Source of the DNA: Rhodoferax sp. | Lineage (GTDB): Bacteria > Pseudomonadota > Gammaproteobacteria > Burkholderiales > Burkholderiaceae_C | Direction of reading: 5' to 3' | Assembly: GCA_031291305.1 (NCBI GenBank) | Contig: JARLJH010000048.1 | Span: forward strand, 1 to 64,000 | Length of the DNA: 64,000 nt | Shown here: positions 1-8,037 of the stretch, piece after piece | Layout of the letters: every line of letters starts with the position of its first letter | Position numbering within the stretch: the stretch's first letter is position 1 | Made by a program: the position numbers and the translations under genes | Notes under the pieces: generated by a model | What the model saw: only the letters and a program-made list of their open reading frames with translations | Told to the model about the DNA's origin: nothing | Databases searched by the model: none

Positions 1-1866
1 CGGACGCCTCCTTTTGATGAGCGCGTTCCATGGGTCGTGATTTGGGAAGATCACCGATGGATCCTTGTGCTCACTGCTATTGGGATGAGCCTGGTGGTCC
101 TGTGGATGATTGGGTTTCTGATACGCAACCGTCGGCAGCGTAAGCGCGCTGATGCGCAGCTACGCCAGGCCGCCAGCGTCTTTCAGCACGCCAGCGAAGG
201 CATTACCATCACCGATCCTCACGGGACAATTCTCGATGTTAACGAGGGCTTCACGCGCATTACTGGGTACAACCGGGAGGATGTTATTGGACAGAATCCT
301 CGCCTGCTCAGTTCCGGGCGTCAAGGTCCGGAGTTCTATGCGGCCATGTGGAAGGCACTCCTGCGCACCGATCAATGGCGCGGCGAGATGTGGAACAGAC
401 GCAAGAGCGGCGAAGTGTATGCAGAACTGCTGACGATCAGCACGGTCCGCGACAAAAACGGCGAAATTCAGCGCTACATCGGTCTTTTTTACGATATCAC
501 GGCCCTTAAGGAGCAACAACAGCACCTTGAACATATGGCGCATTACGACTCGCTAACGCGACTGCCTAACCGTGTGCTGCTCGCTGATCGCTTGGATCAA
601 GCTTTAGCGCGATCAAACCGCACGCATTCTCTGATCGCCGTGGCCTACATCGACCTCGATGGCTTTAAGGCCATCAACGACAGTTATGGCCACGAAGTCG
701 GGGATAAATTACTCGTTCAACTCGCCAATCGGATGAAGGAAACCTTGCGCGACGGCGATACGCTCTCTCGCCTTGGTGGAGACGAATTTGTTGCCGTCTT
801 GCCCGATCTGCAAAGCTCTGACGACAGCGTGCCGGTTCTTGAACGTCTTTTGGCCACTGCAGCACAGCCTGTGCACAGCGCTGAGCACGAGTTGCGCGTT
901 TCAGCCAGTATCGGCGTCACGTATTACCCACAGACCGAGGATATCGACGCTGATCAGTTGCTGCGTCAATCGGATCAGGCCATGTACCAGGCCAAAGTGG
1001 CTGGCAAGAACCGGTATCACATCTTTGATGCCGTTCATGACCGCGCCATACGCGGCCGTCGCGAGAGTATCGAGCGGGTTCGTGACGCGCTGATGTGCAG
1101 AGAATTTGTCCTGCATTACCAGCCCAAGGTCAATATGCGCATCGGGCAGGTCATCGGTGCAGAAGCGCTCATCCGTTGGCAGCATCCCGATCGCGGATTA
1201 TTGTCCCCTGCAGAATTCCTGCCGATCATTGAAGATGACGATGTCATCACAGCGGTTGGCGAATGGGTGATTGATACCGCACTGGCCCAAATGGAAGTGT
1301 GGCAGGTTCAAGGGTTGGCCATTGCCGTCAGTGTCAATGTCGCCTCGCGCCAGTTGCAGCAACCCGACTTTGTGGATCGTCTCAAATACGTTCTGGCAAA
1401 GCACCCCGAAGTCACTCCAGCCCGCCTGGAGCTTGAAGTGCTCGAAACCAGTGCTCTGGCAGATTTGGTCCACGTGTCAAAGGTTATTGAAGATTGCGCC
1501 CAACTCGGGGTGAAGTTTGCATTGGACGACTTTGGCACAGGCTACTCGTCACTCGCTTACCTTAAACATTTGCGCGCGTCCCAGATCAAGATCGACCAGA
1601 GTTTTGTTCGCGACATGCTCGACGACACCGATGACCTGGCCATCCTGAAAGGTGTCATCGGATTGGCCTCAGCTTTCAAACTTGAGGTGATTGCCGAAGG
1701 CGTGGAGACGGTGACGCATGGCAACATGTTGCTGCAAATGGGCTGCGAGCTGGCGCAGGGCTATGGCATAGCCCGACCCATGCCAGCCGATCAGTTCCCG
1801 ACTTGGGTCGCCACTTGGCAACCCGATGCCACATGGTCTGTATTTGCGAGCGCAGGCTCGAAGTAG
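1..1866 (+). CDS. PAS-GGDEF-EAL cyclic-di-GMP enzyme, 5' partial
   Basis: Membrane-associated c-di-GMP synthase/phosphodiesterase. The frame is open to the first base of the window, so the true start lies upstream; a GTG at 37 is only an internal candidate. From that GTG: a transmembrane helix (about residues 8-30), a PAS domain (about 45-160), GGDEF (about 175-335, with the intact motif RLGGDEF) and EAL (about 345-600, with EALIRWQHP). Both catalytic signatures look intact, so either activity is possible. The residues before the membrane helix (for example PPFDERVPW) may be the end of a periplasmic sensor domain. It is closely similar over PAS-GGDEF-EAL to the larger protein near 27-31 kb, so the two look like paralogues. 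It is convergent with comF. Confidence 0.9.
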   Translation, partial: RTPPFDERVPWVVIWEDHRWILVLTAIGMSLVVLWMIGFLIRNRRQRKRADAQLRQAASVFQHASEGITITDPHGTILDVNEGFTRITGYNREDVIGQNPRLLSSGRQGPEFYAAMWKALLRTDQWRGEMWNRRKSGEVYAELLTISTVRDKNGEIQRYIGLFYDITALKEQQQHLEHMAHYDSLTRLPNRVLLADRLDQALARSNRTHSLIAVAYIDLDGFKAINDSYGHEVGDKLLVQLANRMKETLRDGDTLSRLGGDEFVAVLPDLQSSDDSVPVLERLLATAAQPVHSAEHELRVSASIGVTYYPQTEDIDADQLLRQSDQAMYQAKVAGKNRYHIFDAVHDRAIRGRRESIERVRDALMCREFVLHYQPKVNMRIGQVIGAEALIRWQHPDRGLLSPAEFLPIIEDDDVITAVGEWVIDTALAQMEVWQVQGLAIAVSVNVASRQLQQPDFVDRLKYVLAKHPEVTPARLELEVLETSALADLVHVSKVIEDCAQLGVKFALDDFGTGYSSLAYLKHLRASQIKIDQSFVRDMLDDTDDLAILKGVIGLASAFKLEVIAEGVETVTHGNMLLQMGCELAQGYGIARPMPADQFPTWVATWQPDATWSVFASAGSK

Positions 1867-1891
1867 CGATCTGCGTTGAATGACTGCCACA

Positions 1892-2605
1892 TCACTCAGT
1901 TCGAGCAATCACCAACCCTGTGACATGGCTGGCTCCGGCGGTTTTGAGAACCCGCGCCGCCGTGTACAGCGAGGCACCGGTAGTCATCACATCATCCACC
2001 AGTACCACGCGCAACCCCTTCAGCACAGAAGCTAGTAGCGGCTCCACGGCAAAGGCGTGGTTCAGCGCGGTCAGGCGCTCGGCGCGTTTCAGGGTGTGCT
2101 GCGCTGGCGTGTCCTGAATGCGCAGCAGCACATCGGCGCGGGTTTTCTTTGGCTCCAACTGGCGTGCCAGCAGCAGTGCCTGGTTGTAACCACGCTCCTT
2201 GAGCCGGACGGCAGACAGTGGCATGGGCAGCAGCAGGTCAGCTTCGTCCAGCGCCGGTTCCACCCACGGTGCGGCGCGCAGCAGGGTGGCAAAACTGCGC
2301 ACCAGGCCGGGTTCGGCGTGAAATTTGTAGTCCTGAATCAGTGTCTGCCACGGGTAGGCGTAGGCCACGGCGGCCAGGCAGCGGTCCAGCGGCGGCGGGT
2401 TTTTCAGGCAGGCACCGCAGTGGCGCATGCCCGCAGGCAAGGGCAGGGCGCAGCTGATGCAGCGCGGGTGCGGCTGGGCGAATTGTCCTACGCAGGCTTC
2501 GCACACTGGCTGCGCGGGCCAGGAGTGGCACACCCGGCACTGGCTCGGCAGCGCAGATAGTTTCAGGCCTTGTGGCAACACCCCCGAGATCAGCTTGGCA
2601 AACAT
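1892..2605 (-). CDS. comF: ComF family phosphoribosyltransferase-like protein
   Basis: 237 aa, the normal size for ComF. The N-terminus has a cysteine-rich zinc-binding region (CRVC, CEAC, CISC and CGAC pairs, about residues 23-67). The C-terminus is a type I phosphoribosyltransferase fold with the PRPP-loop signature VVLVDDVMTTGAS (about 197-209). The family is linked to DNA uptake and transformation, but the enzymatic substrate is unsettled. The gene is divergent from the methyltransferase gene and no strong ribosome-binding site is visible before the ATG. The assignment is secure at family level; a role in competence here is inferred. Confidence 0.88.
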   Translation of the reverse strand: MFAKLISGVLPQGLKLSALPSQCRVCHSWPAQPVCEACVGQFAQPHPRCISCALPLPAGMRHCGACLKNPPPLDRCLAAVAYAYPWQTLIQDYKFHAEPGLVRSFATLLRAAPWVEPALDEADLLLPMPLSAVRLKERGYNQALLLARQLEPKKTRADVLLRIQDTPAQHTLKRAERLTALNHAFAVEPLLASVLKGLRVVLVDDVMTTGASLYTAARVLKTAGASHVTGLVIARTE

Positions 2606-2634
2606 TTAGTACTGCGCCTCGGGCGGGCAGGGCC

Positions 2635-2740
2635 ATGAAAACGTGGCTTTTCCTGCCTGGCGTTGTTGTTCGTCGTTGCCATAGCCTCGGCTATGTCGCC
2701 TCCTCTCGCCTAGCCAGCCAGAAAAATCCATCGTTTTCAT
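2635..2740. repeat. Imperfect long inverted repeat in the comF/methyltransferase gap
   Basis: The outer arms ATGAAAACG and CGTTTTCAT are perfect complements. Inside them the arms continue with mismatches (TTTTCCTGCCTGGCG against TAGCCAGCCAGAAAAAT). The centre holds CATAGCC-TC-GGCTATG. The whole can fold into one long cruciform or hairpin. It looks like a palindromic intergenic repeat; no second copy was noticed in this window. Confidence 0.6.
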
Positions 2741-2804
2741 TTTGTCCCTGTCCGTCTGAGTCGCAGTACCAATCAATATACTCCCAGCTCCCCAAGGTTT
2801 TTCG

Positions 2805-3686
2805 ATGTCCAAGCAAACGCCCCCCACCATTGACCCCATTGCCGCCCAGCGCTGGCAACAGGCCCCCGCCAACGAATCCCCCTGGCTGCACGAAGAAGTG
2901 GCGCAGCGTATGCAGGAACGACTGGAGTGGATCAAGGTGCAGCCTGCCAACTGGGTGCACTGGCAGCCGCTGCGGGGTGGTTTGCAGGCGCATGGCTTGA
3001 TCACGCAGCGCTACCCCAAAGCGGCTTGCACGGTGCTGGAGACAAGCGAGGTTGCAGTGGAACGAGCCGCCAAGACATTGGTGACTCCGCGCTGGAAGCC
3101 GCAGGCCTGGCTGCAGCCCAAAACCAGTGTTGTCACGCAGGTGGATCAGCCCGCGCAGATGCTGTGGTCCAACATGGCGCTGCACATGGCGGCTGATCCT
3201 CAAGGCTTGATGGCGCAATGGCATCAGGCGCTGGCCGTCGATGGGTTTTTGATGTTTTCCTGCCTGGGCCCTGACACGCTCAAGGAACTGCAAACACTTT
3301 ACAAGTCGTTGGGCTGGCCCGCACCTGCGCATGAGTTCACGGACATGCACGACTGGGGCGACATGCTGATGGGCGCCGGGTTTGCCGAGCCGGTGATGGA
3401 CGTGGAACGCATCACGCTCACCTTCGAGACGCCCGAGCGCCTGCTGCAAGAGCTGCGCGGCCTGGGGCGCAACCTGCACACCGGGCGCTTTGCGGCGCTG
3501 CGTGGTCGCGGCTGGCACCGGCAACTGTTGCAGGCACTGGCACAGCAGCCATTGCAGCTGAGTTTTGAAGTGATTTACGGCCACGCTTTCAAGCCTGCCC
3601 CGCGCCTGTCGGTCAGCGCGCACAGCGAGATCAGCCTGGACAGCATGCGCGCCTCGCTGGCGCGCGGGCGCGGGAAAGCCGTGTAG
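2805..3686 (+). CDS. BioC-like SAM-dependent methyltransferase
   Basis: 293 aa, with the length and layout of malonyl-ACP O-methyltransferase (BioC)-like proteins of Burkholderiales. Typical stretches are IAAQRW near the N-terminus, an SNMALHM segment in the position of the class I methyltransferase post-II motif, and FLMFSCLGPDTLKEL, which resembles the BioC family motif around FSTFGPGTL. The SAM-binding glycine motif is degenerate (LETSEVAVERA instead of DxGxGxG), so activity is less certain than in canonical BioC. Such proteins prime biotin synthesis by methylating malonyl-ACP. No other bio genes are nearby, so I leave the symbol empty. Confidence 0.7.
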   Translation: MSKQTPPTIDPIAAQRWQQAPANESPWLHEEVAQRMQERLEWIKVQPANWVHWQPLRGGLQAHGLITQRYPKAACTVLETSEVAVERAAKTLVTPRWKPQAWLQPKTSVVTQVDQPAQMLWSNMALHMAADPQGLMAQWHQALAVDGFLMFSCLGPDTLKELQTLYKSLGWPAPAHEFTDMHDWGDMLMGAGFAEPVMDVERITLTFETPERLLQELRGLGRNLHTGRFAALRGRGWHRQLLQALAQQPLQLSFEVIYGHAFKPAPRLSVSAHSEISLDSMRASLARGRGKAV

Positions 3687-3784
3687 ATGGGGGCAGCCAG
3701 CAGCGGATTCTCTGGCCGATGCTTGGCTGCGCGGCGTTTGGCGGTTAGCTGCCGACGCGTTCATTGACCCGTACTGCGAGGACT

Positions 3785-4408
3785 ATGATTCACACCATGA
3801 ATAAACGAAACGCTCTTAAATCAATAGCTATTTCTGTATTGTGGACGGGGGCTATCAGCCAATTAGCTGCTTGTGGAAAAGACACGCTGAAATTCACCGC
3901 CATCGACATCACCGGCGCTGACTATGCCAAAGACTTTGCCCTGACCGATCACAATGGCAAGCCGCGTACGCTGGCCGACTTTCGCGGCAAGATCGTCATG
4001 ATGTTCTTTGGTTACACCCAGTGCCCGGATGTCTGTCCCACCTCCATGACCGAGATGGTGGCCATCAAGAAGCTGCTGGGGCCGGACGGCGACAAACTGC
4101 AGGGCCTGTTTGTCACCGTGGACCCCGAGCGCGACAAGCCCGAGATGCTCAAGGCCTACATGGAAAACTTCGACCCGAGTTTTCTGGCGCTCTACACCAC
4201 GCCCGAAAAGACCGCCGCCATTGCCAAGGACTACAAGGTCTACTACAAAAAAGTGCCCGGCCCGACGCCCACCAGCTACACCATTGACCACACCGCTGGC
4301 AGCTATGTGTACGACACCCAAGGCCATTTGCGGCTGTTCACACGCTACGGCACGGCGCCAGAAAAGACCGCAGAAGACCTTCGCCTGTTGTTGCGGACGG
4401 TCAATTGA
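3785..4408 (+). CDS. SCO1/SenC family copper chaperone lipoprotein
   Basis: Periplasmic thioredoxin-fold protein that delivers copper to, or reduces, the CuA site of cytochrome c oxidase. It has an N-terminal signal with the lipobox LAAC, so it is probably a membrane-anchored lipoprotein. The copper-binding motif CPDVCP and the distal histidine (TIDHTAG) are both present. A GAGGA lies just 2 nt before the ATG at 3785 and 14 nt before a second ATG at 3797; neither spacing is ideal, so the start is uncertain between them. About 200 aa, normal for the family. It implies an aerobic haem-copper oxidase elsewhere in the genome. Confidence 0.88.
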   Translation: MIHTMNKRNALKSIAISVLWTGAISQLAACGKDTLKFTAIDITGADYAKDFALTDHNGKPRTLADFRGKIVMMFFGYTQCPDVCPTSMTEMVAIKKLLGPDGDKLQGLFVTVDPERDKPEMLKAYMENFDPSFLALYTTPEKTAAIAKDYKVYYKKVPGPTPTSYTIDHTAGSYVYDTQGHLRLFTRYGTAPEKTAEDLRLLLRTVN

Positions 4409-4424
4409 TCGCTGTAAATTGGAG

Positions 4425-4459
4425 AGCTACTTGCCCAATGAATACAAGGGCTAGAGGCC
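4425..4459. repeat. Intergenic repeat copy (GGGCTAGAGGCC family)
   Basis: Reads AGCTACTTGCCCAATGAAT followed by ACAAGGGCTAGAGGCC. It matches the copies after gph, between pgk and fba, and after fba. The segments CTTGCCC and GGGCTAG can pair with one mismatch around an A/T-rich loop. It lies just after the SCO1 gene. Confidence 0.7.
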
Positions 4460-4499
4460 GAAAAGACTGACAAATCTGGCGATGCCAGATCAGCCCCGT

Positions 4500-5489
4500 C
4501 TACGGGTTGCTGATGGCCAGTGTCTTGATCACGCCGCCAAACAGCGTCGTATCAGCCGTGATGCGGTTGGCCAGCCCTTGCGGTGACGAGCCCACCACCT
4601 GCCAGCCCTGCTGGTAGAGCTTTTCCCGCACCTCGGGCGAACGGGTGAGGTCGCTGACCAGGGCGGATATCCTGGCTACGATGGGGGCGGGCAGGCTCTT
4701 TGGCGCGACCAGTGCGTTCCAGATTTCCAGGTTGAAGTTGGCCACACCGGCCTCGCTCATACTGGGCAGCTCCGGGGCCAGGCTGCTGCGCCCGCTGGAG
4801 GTCACGCCGATGGCGCGCAGCTTGTCCCCCTTGACTTGCGCCATGGCCAGGGCTGGTGGCAGCATTGACAACTGCAGTTGCCCGCCGACCATGCCCCCCG
4901 CCACCTGTGCATAGCCGGGGTAGGGTACGTGCACCGCCTGGATGCCAGTTTTGGTTTTGAGCAACTCCATGCCGATATGCCCCACCGTGCCAACACCGGG
5001 CGAGCCATAGCTCCAGGTGTCACCTGCCCGTTTGGCTGCCGCCAGAAAAGCCTGCGCGGTAGCGCCCGGCGCGTTTTTCGGCGCCATCAGCACCAGCGGC
5101 GATACACCGATGAGGCTGATCGGCGCAAAGTCTTTCAATGGGTCGTAAGGCAGCTTGGGGTTGAGCAGTTTGGCCGTGGCCAGGTTGCCATTGATCATCA
5201 GGCCCAAGGTATGGTTGTCGGTGGCTTTGGCCACATAGTCAGCGGCGATATTGCCGCCCGCGCCGACCTTGTTTTCCACAATCACCGGCTGGCCCAGCGC
5301 CTTGGACAGGGGGGCGGCCAACGTGCGAGCTGTCAGGTCGGGCGACGAGCCGCCTGGAAAGCCGACGATGATGCGAACCGTTTTACTCGGCCAAACTGGC
5401 TCTTGTATGCTTTTTTGGGCAGTAGCCCAGGTGGATACTGTACAGATAGCTACAAAAAAAAGAGTATCTCGGCGGTTAACAAAAGTCAT
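4500..5489 (-). CDS. Tripartite tricarboxylate transporter (Bug/TctC) substrate-binding protein
   Basis: 329 aa periplasmic solute-binding protein with an N-terminal signal peptide (hydrophobic stretch LFFVAICTVSTWATAQ). Family signatures include WPSKTVRIIVGFPGGSSPD near the mature N-terminus and YGSPGVGTVGHI. Ligands of the family are usually carboxylates; the ligand here is unknown. I start at the ATG with a GGAG 7 nt upstream; longer versions would begin inside the rpoH terminator. No TctA/TctB membrane partners are next to it, which is normal for the many orphan Bug proteins of Burkholderiales. Confidence 0.9.
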   Translation of the reverse strand: MTFVNRRDTLFFVAICTVSTWATAQKSIQEPVWPSKTVRIIVGFPGGSSPDLTARTLAAPLSKALGQPVIVENKVGAGGNIAADYVAKATDNHTLGLMINGNLATAKLLNPKLPYDPLKDFAPISLIGVSPLVLMAPKNAPGATAQAFLAAAKRAGDTWSYGSPGVGTVGHIGMELLKTKTGIQAVHVPYPGYAQVAGGMVGGQLQLSMLPPALAMAQVKGDKLRAIGVTSSGRSSLAPELPSMSEAGVANFNLEIWNALVAPKSLPAPIVARISALVSDLTRSPEVREKLYQQGWQVVGSSPQGLANRITADTTLFGGVIKTLAISNP

Positions 5490-5510
5490 GAGATCGCTCC
5501 GGTCAGACAT

Positions 5511-5546
5511 AAAAAAACCCACCTGTCAGCGTGTGACAGGTGGGTT
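5511..5546 (-). terminator. Rho-independent terminator of rpoH
   Basis: A perfect 13-bp stem (AACCCACCTGTCA with TGACAGGTGGGTT) around a 5-nt loop is followed, in the minus direction, by a run of seven Ts. It lies about 40 nt after the rpoH stop codon. Confidence 0.92.
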
Positions 5547-5583
5547 GATTATCTGGGGCAGTCTGGCGTCTTAGCTGCGGTGT

Positions 5584-6525
5584 TCAGGCAAACTCAACCA
5601 GCGCCTTCTTCATCTTCTTCATCGCGGCGACTTCAATCTGGCGGATGCGCTCGGCGCTCACGCCATAGACAGCGGCCAGATCATGCAGCGTCATGCCGCC
5701 TGAGGTGTCGTCGTTCACCTTGAGCCAGCGCTCTTCCACAATGTGGCGGCTGCGTGCGTCCAGCGTGTCGAGCGCCAGTGCCAGGCCATCGCTGGCCAGC
5801 ACATCGCGGTGATGCGCTTCGATCATGGCGGTGGGCTCGTGCGACGCGTCGGTCAGGTAAGAGATCGGGCCGTAAGCGTCTTCGCCGTCGTCAGACGGAC
5901 TCGGGTCCAGCAACACGTCGCCACCAGACAGGCGGGCTTCCATCTCAATGACTTCTTCGCGCTTGACGTTCAACTGCGCCGCCATGGCGTCGATCTGGCT
6001 GTCGTTCAAGGTGTCGCGGTGGCTGTCCAAGTCAGCCATGGCGTCGTCACTGCGAAAGCGCTGCTTCATCGAGCGCAGGTTGAAAAACAGCTTGCGTTGT
6101 GCCTTGGTGGTGGCCACCTTGACCATGCGCCAGTTTTTCAGAATGTATTCGTGGATCTCTGCCTTGATCCAGTGCAGCGCGTAGCTCACCAGGCGCACAC
6201 CCTGGTCGGGGTCAAAGCGTTTGACGGCCTTCATCAGGCCCACATTGCCTTCCTGGATCAGGTCGCCATGCGGTAAGCCATAGCCCAAATATTGACGTGC
6301 GGTCGATACCACGAGGCGCAGGTGCGACAGCACCAGCTTTCCAGCGGCTTCCAGGTCGTTGTCGATGCGGTATTGGCGCGCAAACGTTTGCTCTTCTTCG
6401 AGGGTGAGCATCGGCATGCGGTTAACCGCCGAAATATAAGCGTCCAAGTTGCCAAGAGCGGGAACCAGTGCCCAGGGATTAGCCAGGGTCAGCGCATTGC
6501 TTGGGGTGCCAGTGTGATGAGTCAT
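5584..6525 (-). CDS. rpoH: RNA polymerase heat-shock sigma factor RpoH (sigma-32)
   Basis: 313 aa sigma-70 family factor that directs RNA polymerase to heat-shock promoters. Region 2 is intact (DLIQEGNVGLMKAVKRFDP, then SYALHWIKAEIHEYILKNW), followed by the RpoH box QRKLFFNLR that separates RpoH from other group 3 sigmas. Region 4 has its helix-turn-helix (TLHDLAAVYGVSAERIRQIE). A perfect CIRCE operator sits about 30 nt upstream of the start, so HrcA repression is expected. A strong terminator follows, so it is probably monocistronic. Identification is firm. Confidence 0.97.
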   Translation of the reverse strand: MTHHTGTPSNALTLANPWALVPALGNLDAYISAVNRMPMLTLEEEQTFARQYRIDNDLEAAGKLVLSHLRLVVSTARQYLGYGLPHGDLIQEGNVGLMKAVKRFDPDQGVRLVSYALHWIKAEIHEYILKNWRMVKVATTKAQRKLFFNLRSMKQRFRSDDAMADLDSHRDTLNDSQIDAMAAQLNVKREEVIEMEARLSGGDVLLDPSPSDDGEDAYGPISYLTDASHEPTAMIEAHHRDVLASDGLALALDTLDARSRHIVEERWLKVNDDTSGGMTLHDLAAVYGVSAERIRQIEVAAMKKMKKALVEFA

Positions 6526-6556
6526 GCCAGTACTCCTGATGATCTATGGTCAAATG

Positions 6557-6583
6557 TTAGCACTCCCTATGAGAGAGTGCTAA
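6557..6583 (-). promoter_or_regulatory. CIRCE operator (HrcA site) upstream of rpoH
   Basis: TTAGCACTC-N9-GAGTGCTAA, an exact match to the CIRCE consensus in both arms and in spacing. It lies in the rpoH leader. A sigma-32/70-like TTGAAC is visible just upstream on the minus strand, so the operator would overlap the core promoter. CIRCE is the HrcA-binding inverted repeat, normally at groESL or dnaK. HrcA itself is not encoded in this window. Confidence 0.95.
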
Positions 6584-6646
6584 TTAAAAAGTTCAATGAC
6601 CTATGTGTGCTATGTGTATTTGGACAAATGCTTGTCAATGTTGTCG

Positions 6647-6886
6647 ATGCGTGACACTGATCAGCCACTCCAAGTGGCCATCACCTGGGTTCAAGAACGG
6701 ACAGGAGTTTCATTGAAAGAAGATCAACCTTTGGCAGCGGGCGAGCCTAAGCGCAAATCGAACCAGCACACGCTTTTGTGGATTCTTGTGGGCTCGTTTG
6801 TCGTGGCATCCATCGGTGCCATGCTTGCGATCGACTATTTTTATGCCGGGGATCCAGCGACGGCGGTTAATGCCGTTGACGACTAG
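6647..6886 (+). CDS. Small single-pass membrane protein, hypothetical
   Basis: 79 aa from the ATG chosen, which has no good ribosome-binding site; a longer version could begin at 6596. A polar N-terminus (about 45 residues with AAGEPKRKSNQ) is followed by one transmembrane helix (LLWILVGSFVVASIGAML) and a short acidic tail. I do not recognise the family. It is divergent from rpoH and shares its intergenic region, so the CIRCE element could also affect it. The gene is plausible but not certain. Confidence 0.4.
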   Translation: MRDTDQPLQVAITWVQERTGVSLKEDQPLAAGEPKRKSNQHTLLWILVGSFVVASIGAMLAIDYFYAGDPATAVNAVDD

Positions 6887-6964
6887 AACTTGGATGTCAG
6901 CCCCATCGTTGATGGATTGGGCTGATCGCATCACGAACTCGCGCGATTGACTCTGATTCGGGGG

Positions 6965-7903
6965 TCAGTTCGTGCGCTCGGGCATGCCTGCCAGTGAGGC
7001 GGCTTCCAGAATTGGGTGGTCGATCTTGTGCAGGAAGCCCAGAGTGGCACGTGGCGAATTGTTCAGCAGCTTGGCAATGTCTTCCACATCGTCCGGCACG
7101 GCGGCGTTCTCCCAGTCCACCGCAGTGTGGCGTGCCAGGCGCACCGCCAGCACCACGCATTTGACGTTGCTGCGCTCTGCGTGGCGGTCGTCACTGATGT
7201 TGACCAGCAACTCGGGCAGGCGCCACAGCTTCATCAGTGCCTGGCGAAGGTCGGCCATTTCAATACCCAGCACCTCTTTCTGGATAACGGTGGAGCGCAG
7301 CGTGGAGTCAGCCGCCTGGGCATCGCGAATTTTCACGGCCAGGGTGGGTGCATGCAGCCAGATCAGCATTTCGGCAAAGTCGTTCAGGAACGCCGCCTGA
7401 TGGATGATGGTGGCATCCGTATCGCCACGATGCACCGCAAACCCAAGCGCAAACTGGCCTGCACGCTCTGCTCTTCGTAGCAATTGCTGCAGACCATTTT
7501 GCGCCTCGGGCTGGTCAGCCAGCCACTCCTCGACGGTGCGTTGCGGGCCGAAGTGCCGAAAAAACGGTGAAATCCCCATCAAGACCAACGCGGTCGTGAT
7601 GGACTCCGTCTCGGTGGCGTGGTCTGGTCGCCGCAGGCCGGCGGCAAAAGACAGCACCTTGAGCGTCATCAGCGGGTCGGCCTGAATCACCGATGTGATC
7701 ATGTTGGCATCGACATCATCTTCCTTGGCACGCAGGTCTTCCAGCGCCTTTGCGGTGGACGCCAGCACCGGAATCTCTGCTTTCAGAAAATAGTGCGTCC
7801 AGGCGCCAATGTGTGGCAAGGCCACCTTGAGATAGGTGGCAGGTGGCAGTGCCGGAGCTGCTGGCGCTGCGGCTGCATCTGGCAAAGCGTTGGAATCTGG
7901 CAT
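6965..7903 (-). CDS. HDOD domain signalling protein
   Basis: 312 aa. After an Ala/Pro-rich N-terminus (about residues 5-22) comes one HDOD domain (about 40-240): ASTAKALEDL, VIQADPLMTLKVLSFA and the helix containing TALVLMGISPFFRHFG. HDOD proteins are HD-GYP relatives that lack metal ligands and act as adaptors in two-component and c-di-GMP signalling. A GGAG lies 6 nt before the chosen ATG, which favours it over the ATG four codons upstream. Function beyond the domain is unknown. Confidence 0.85.
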   Translation of the reverse strand: MPDSNALPDAAAAPAAPALPPATYLKVALPHIGAWTHYFLKAEIPVLASTAKALEDLRAKEDDVDANMITSVIQADPLMTLKVLSFAAGLRRPDHATETESITTALVLMGISPFFRHFGPQRTVEEWLADQPEAQNGLQQLLRRAERAGQFALGFAVHRGDTDATIIHQAAFLNDFAEMLIWLHAPTLAVKIRDAQAADSTLRSTVIQKEVLGIEMADLRQALMKLWRLPELLVNISDDRHAERSNVKCVVLAVRLARHTAVDWENAAVPDDVEDIAKLLNNSPRATLGFLHKIDHPILEAASLAGMPERTN

Positions 7904-8037
7904 TTTTGTCTCCATTTTTAGAGTCGTCGCAGTATCTTCTCACGTATCAGCCGCGTCAAGCAATGAGCAAGCGCTACGCTTTTTATCGGCCATGGCAGCC
8001 GGATAATGAGGTTTTTCATCTTCAGATATGAAACGCC

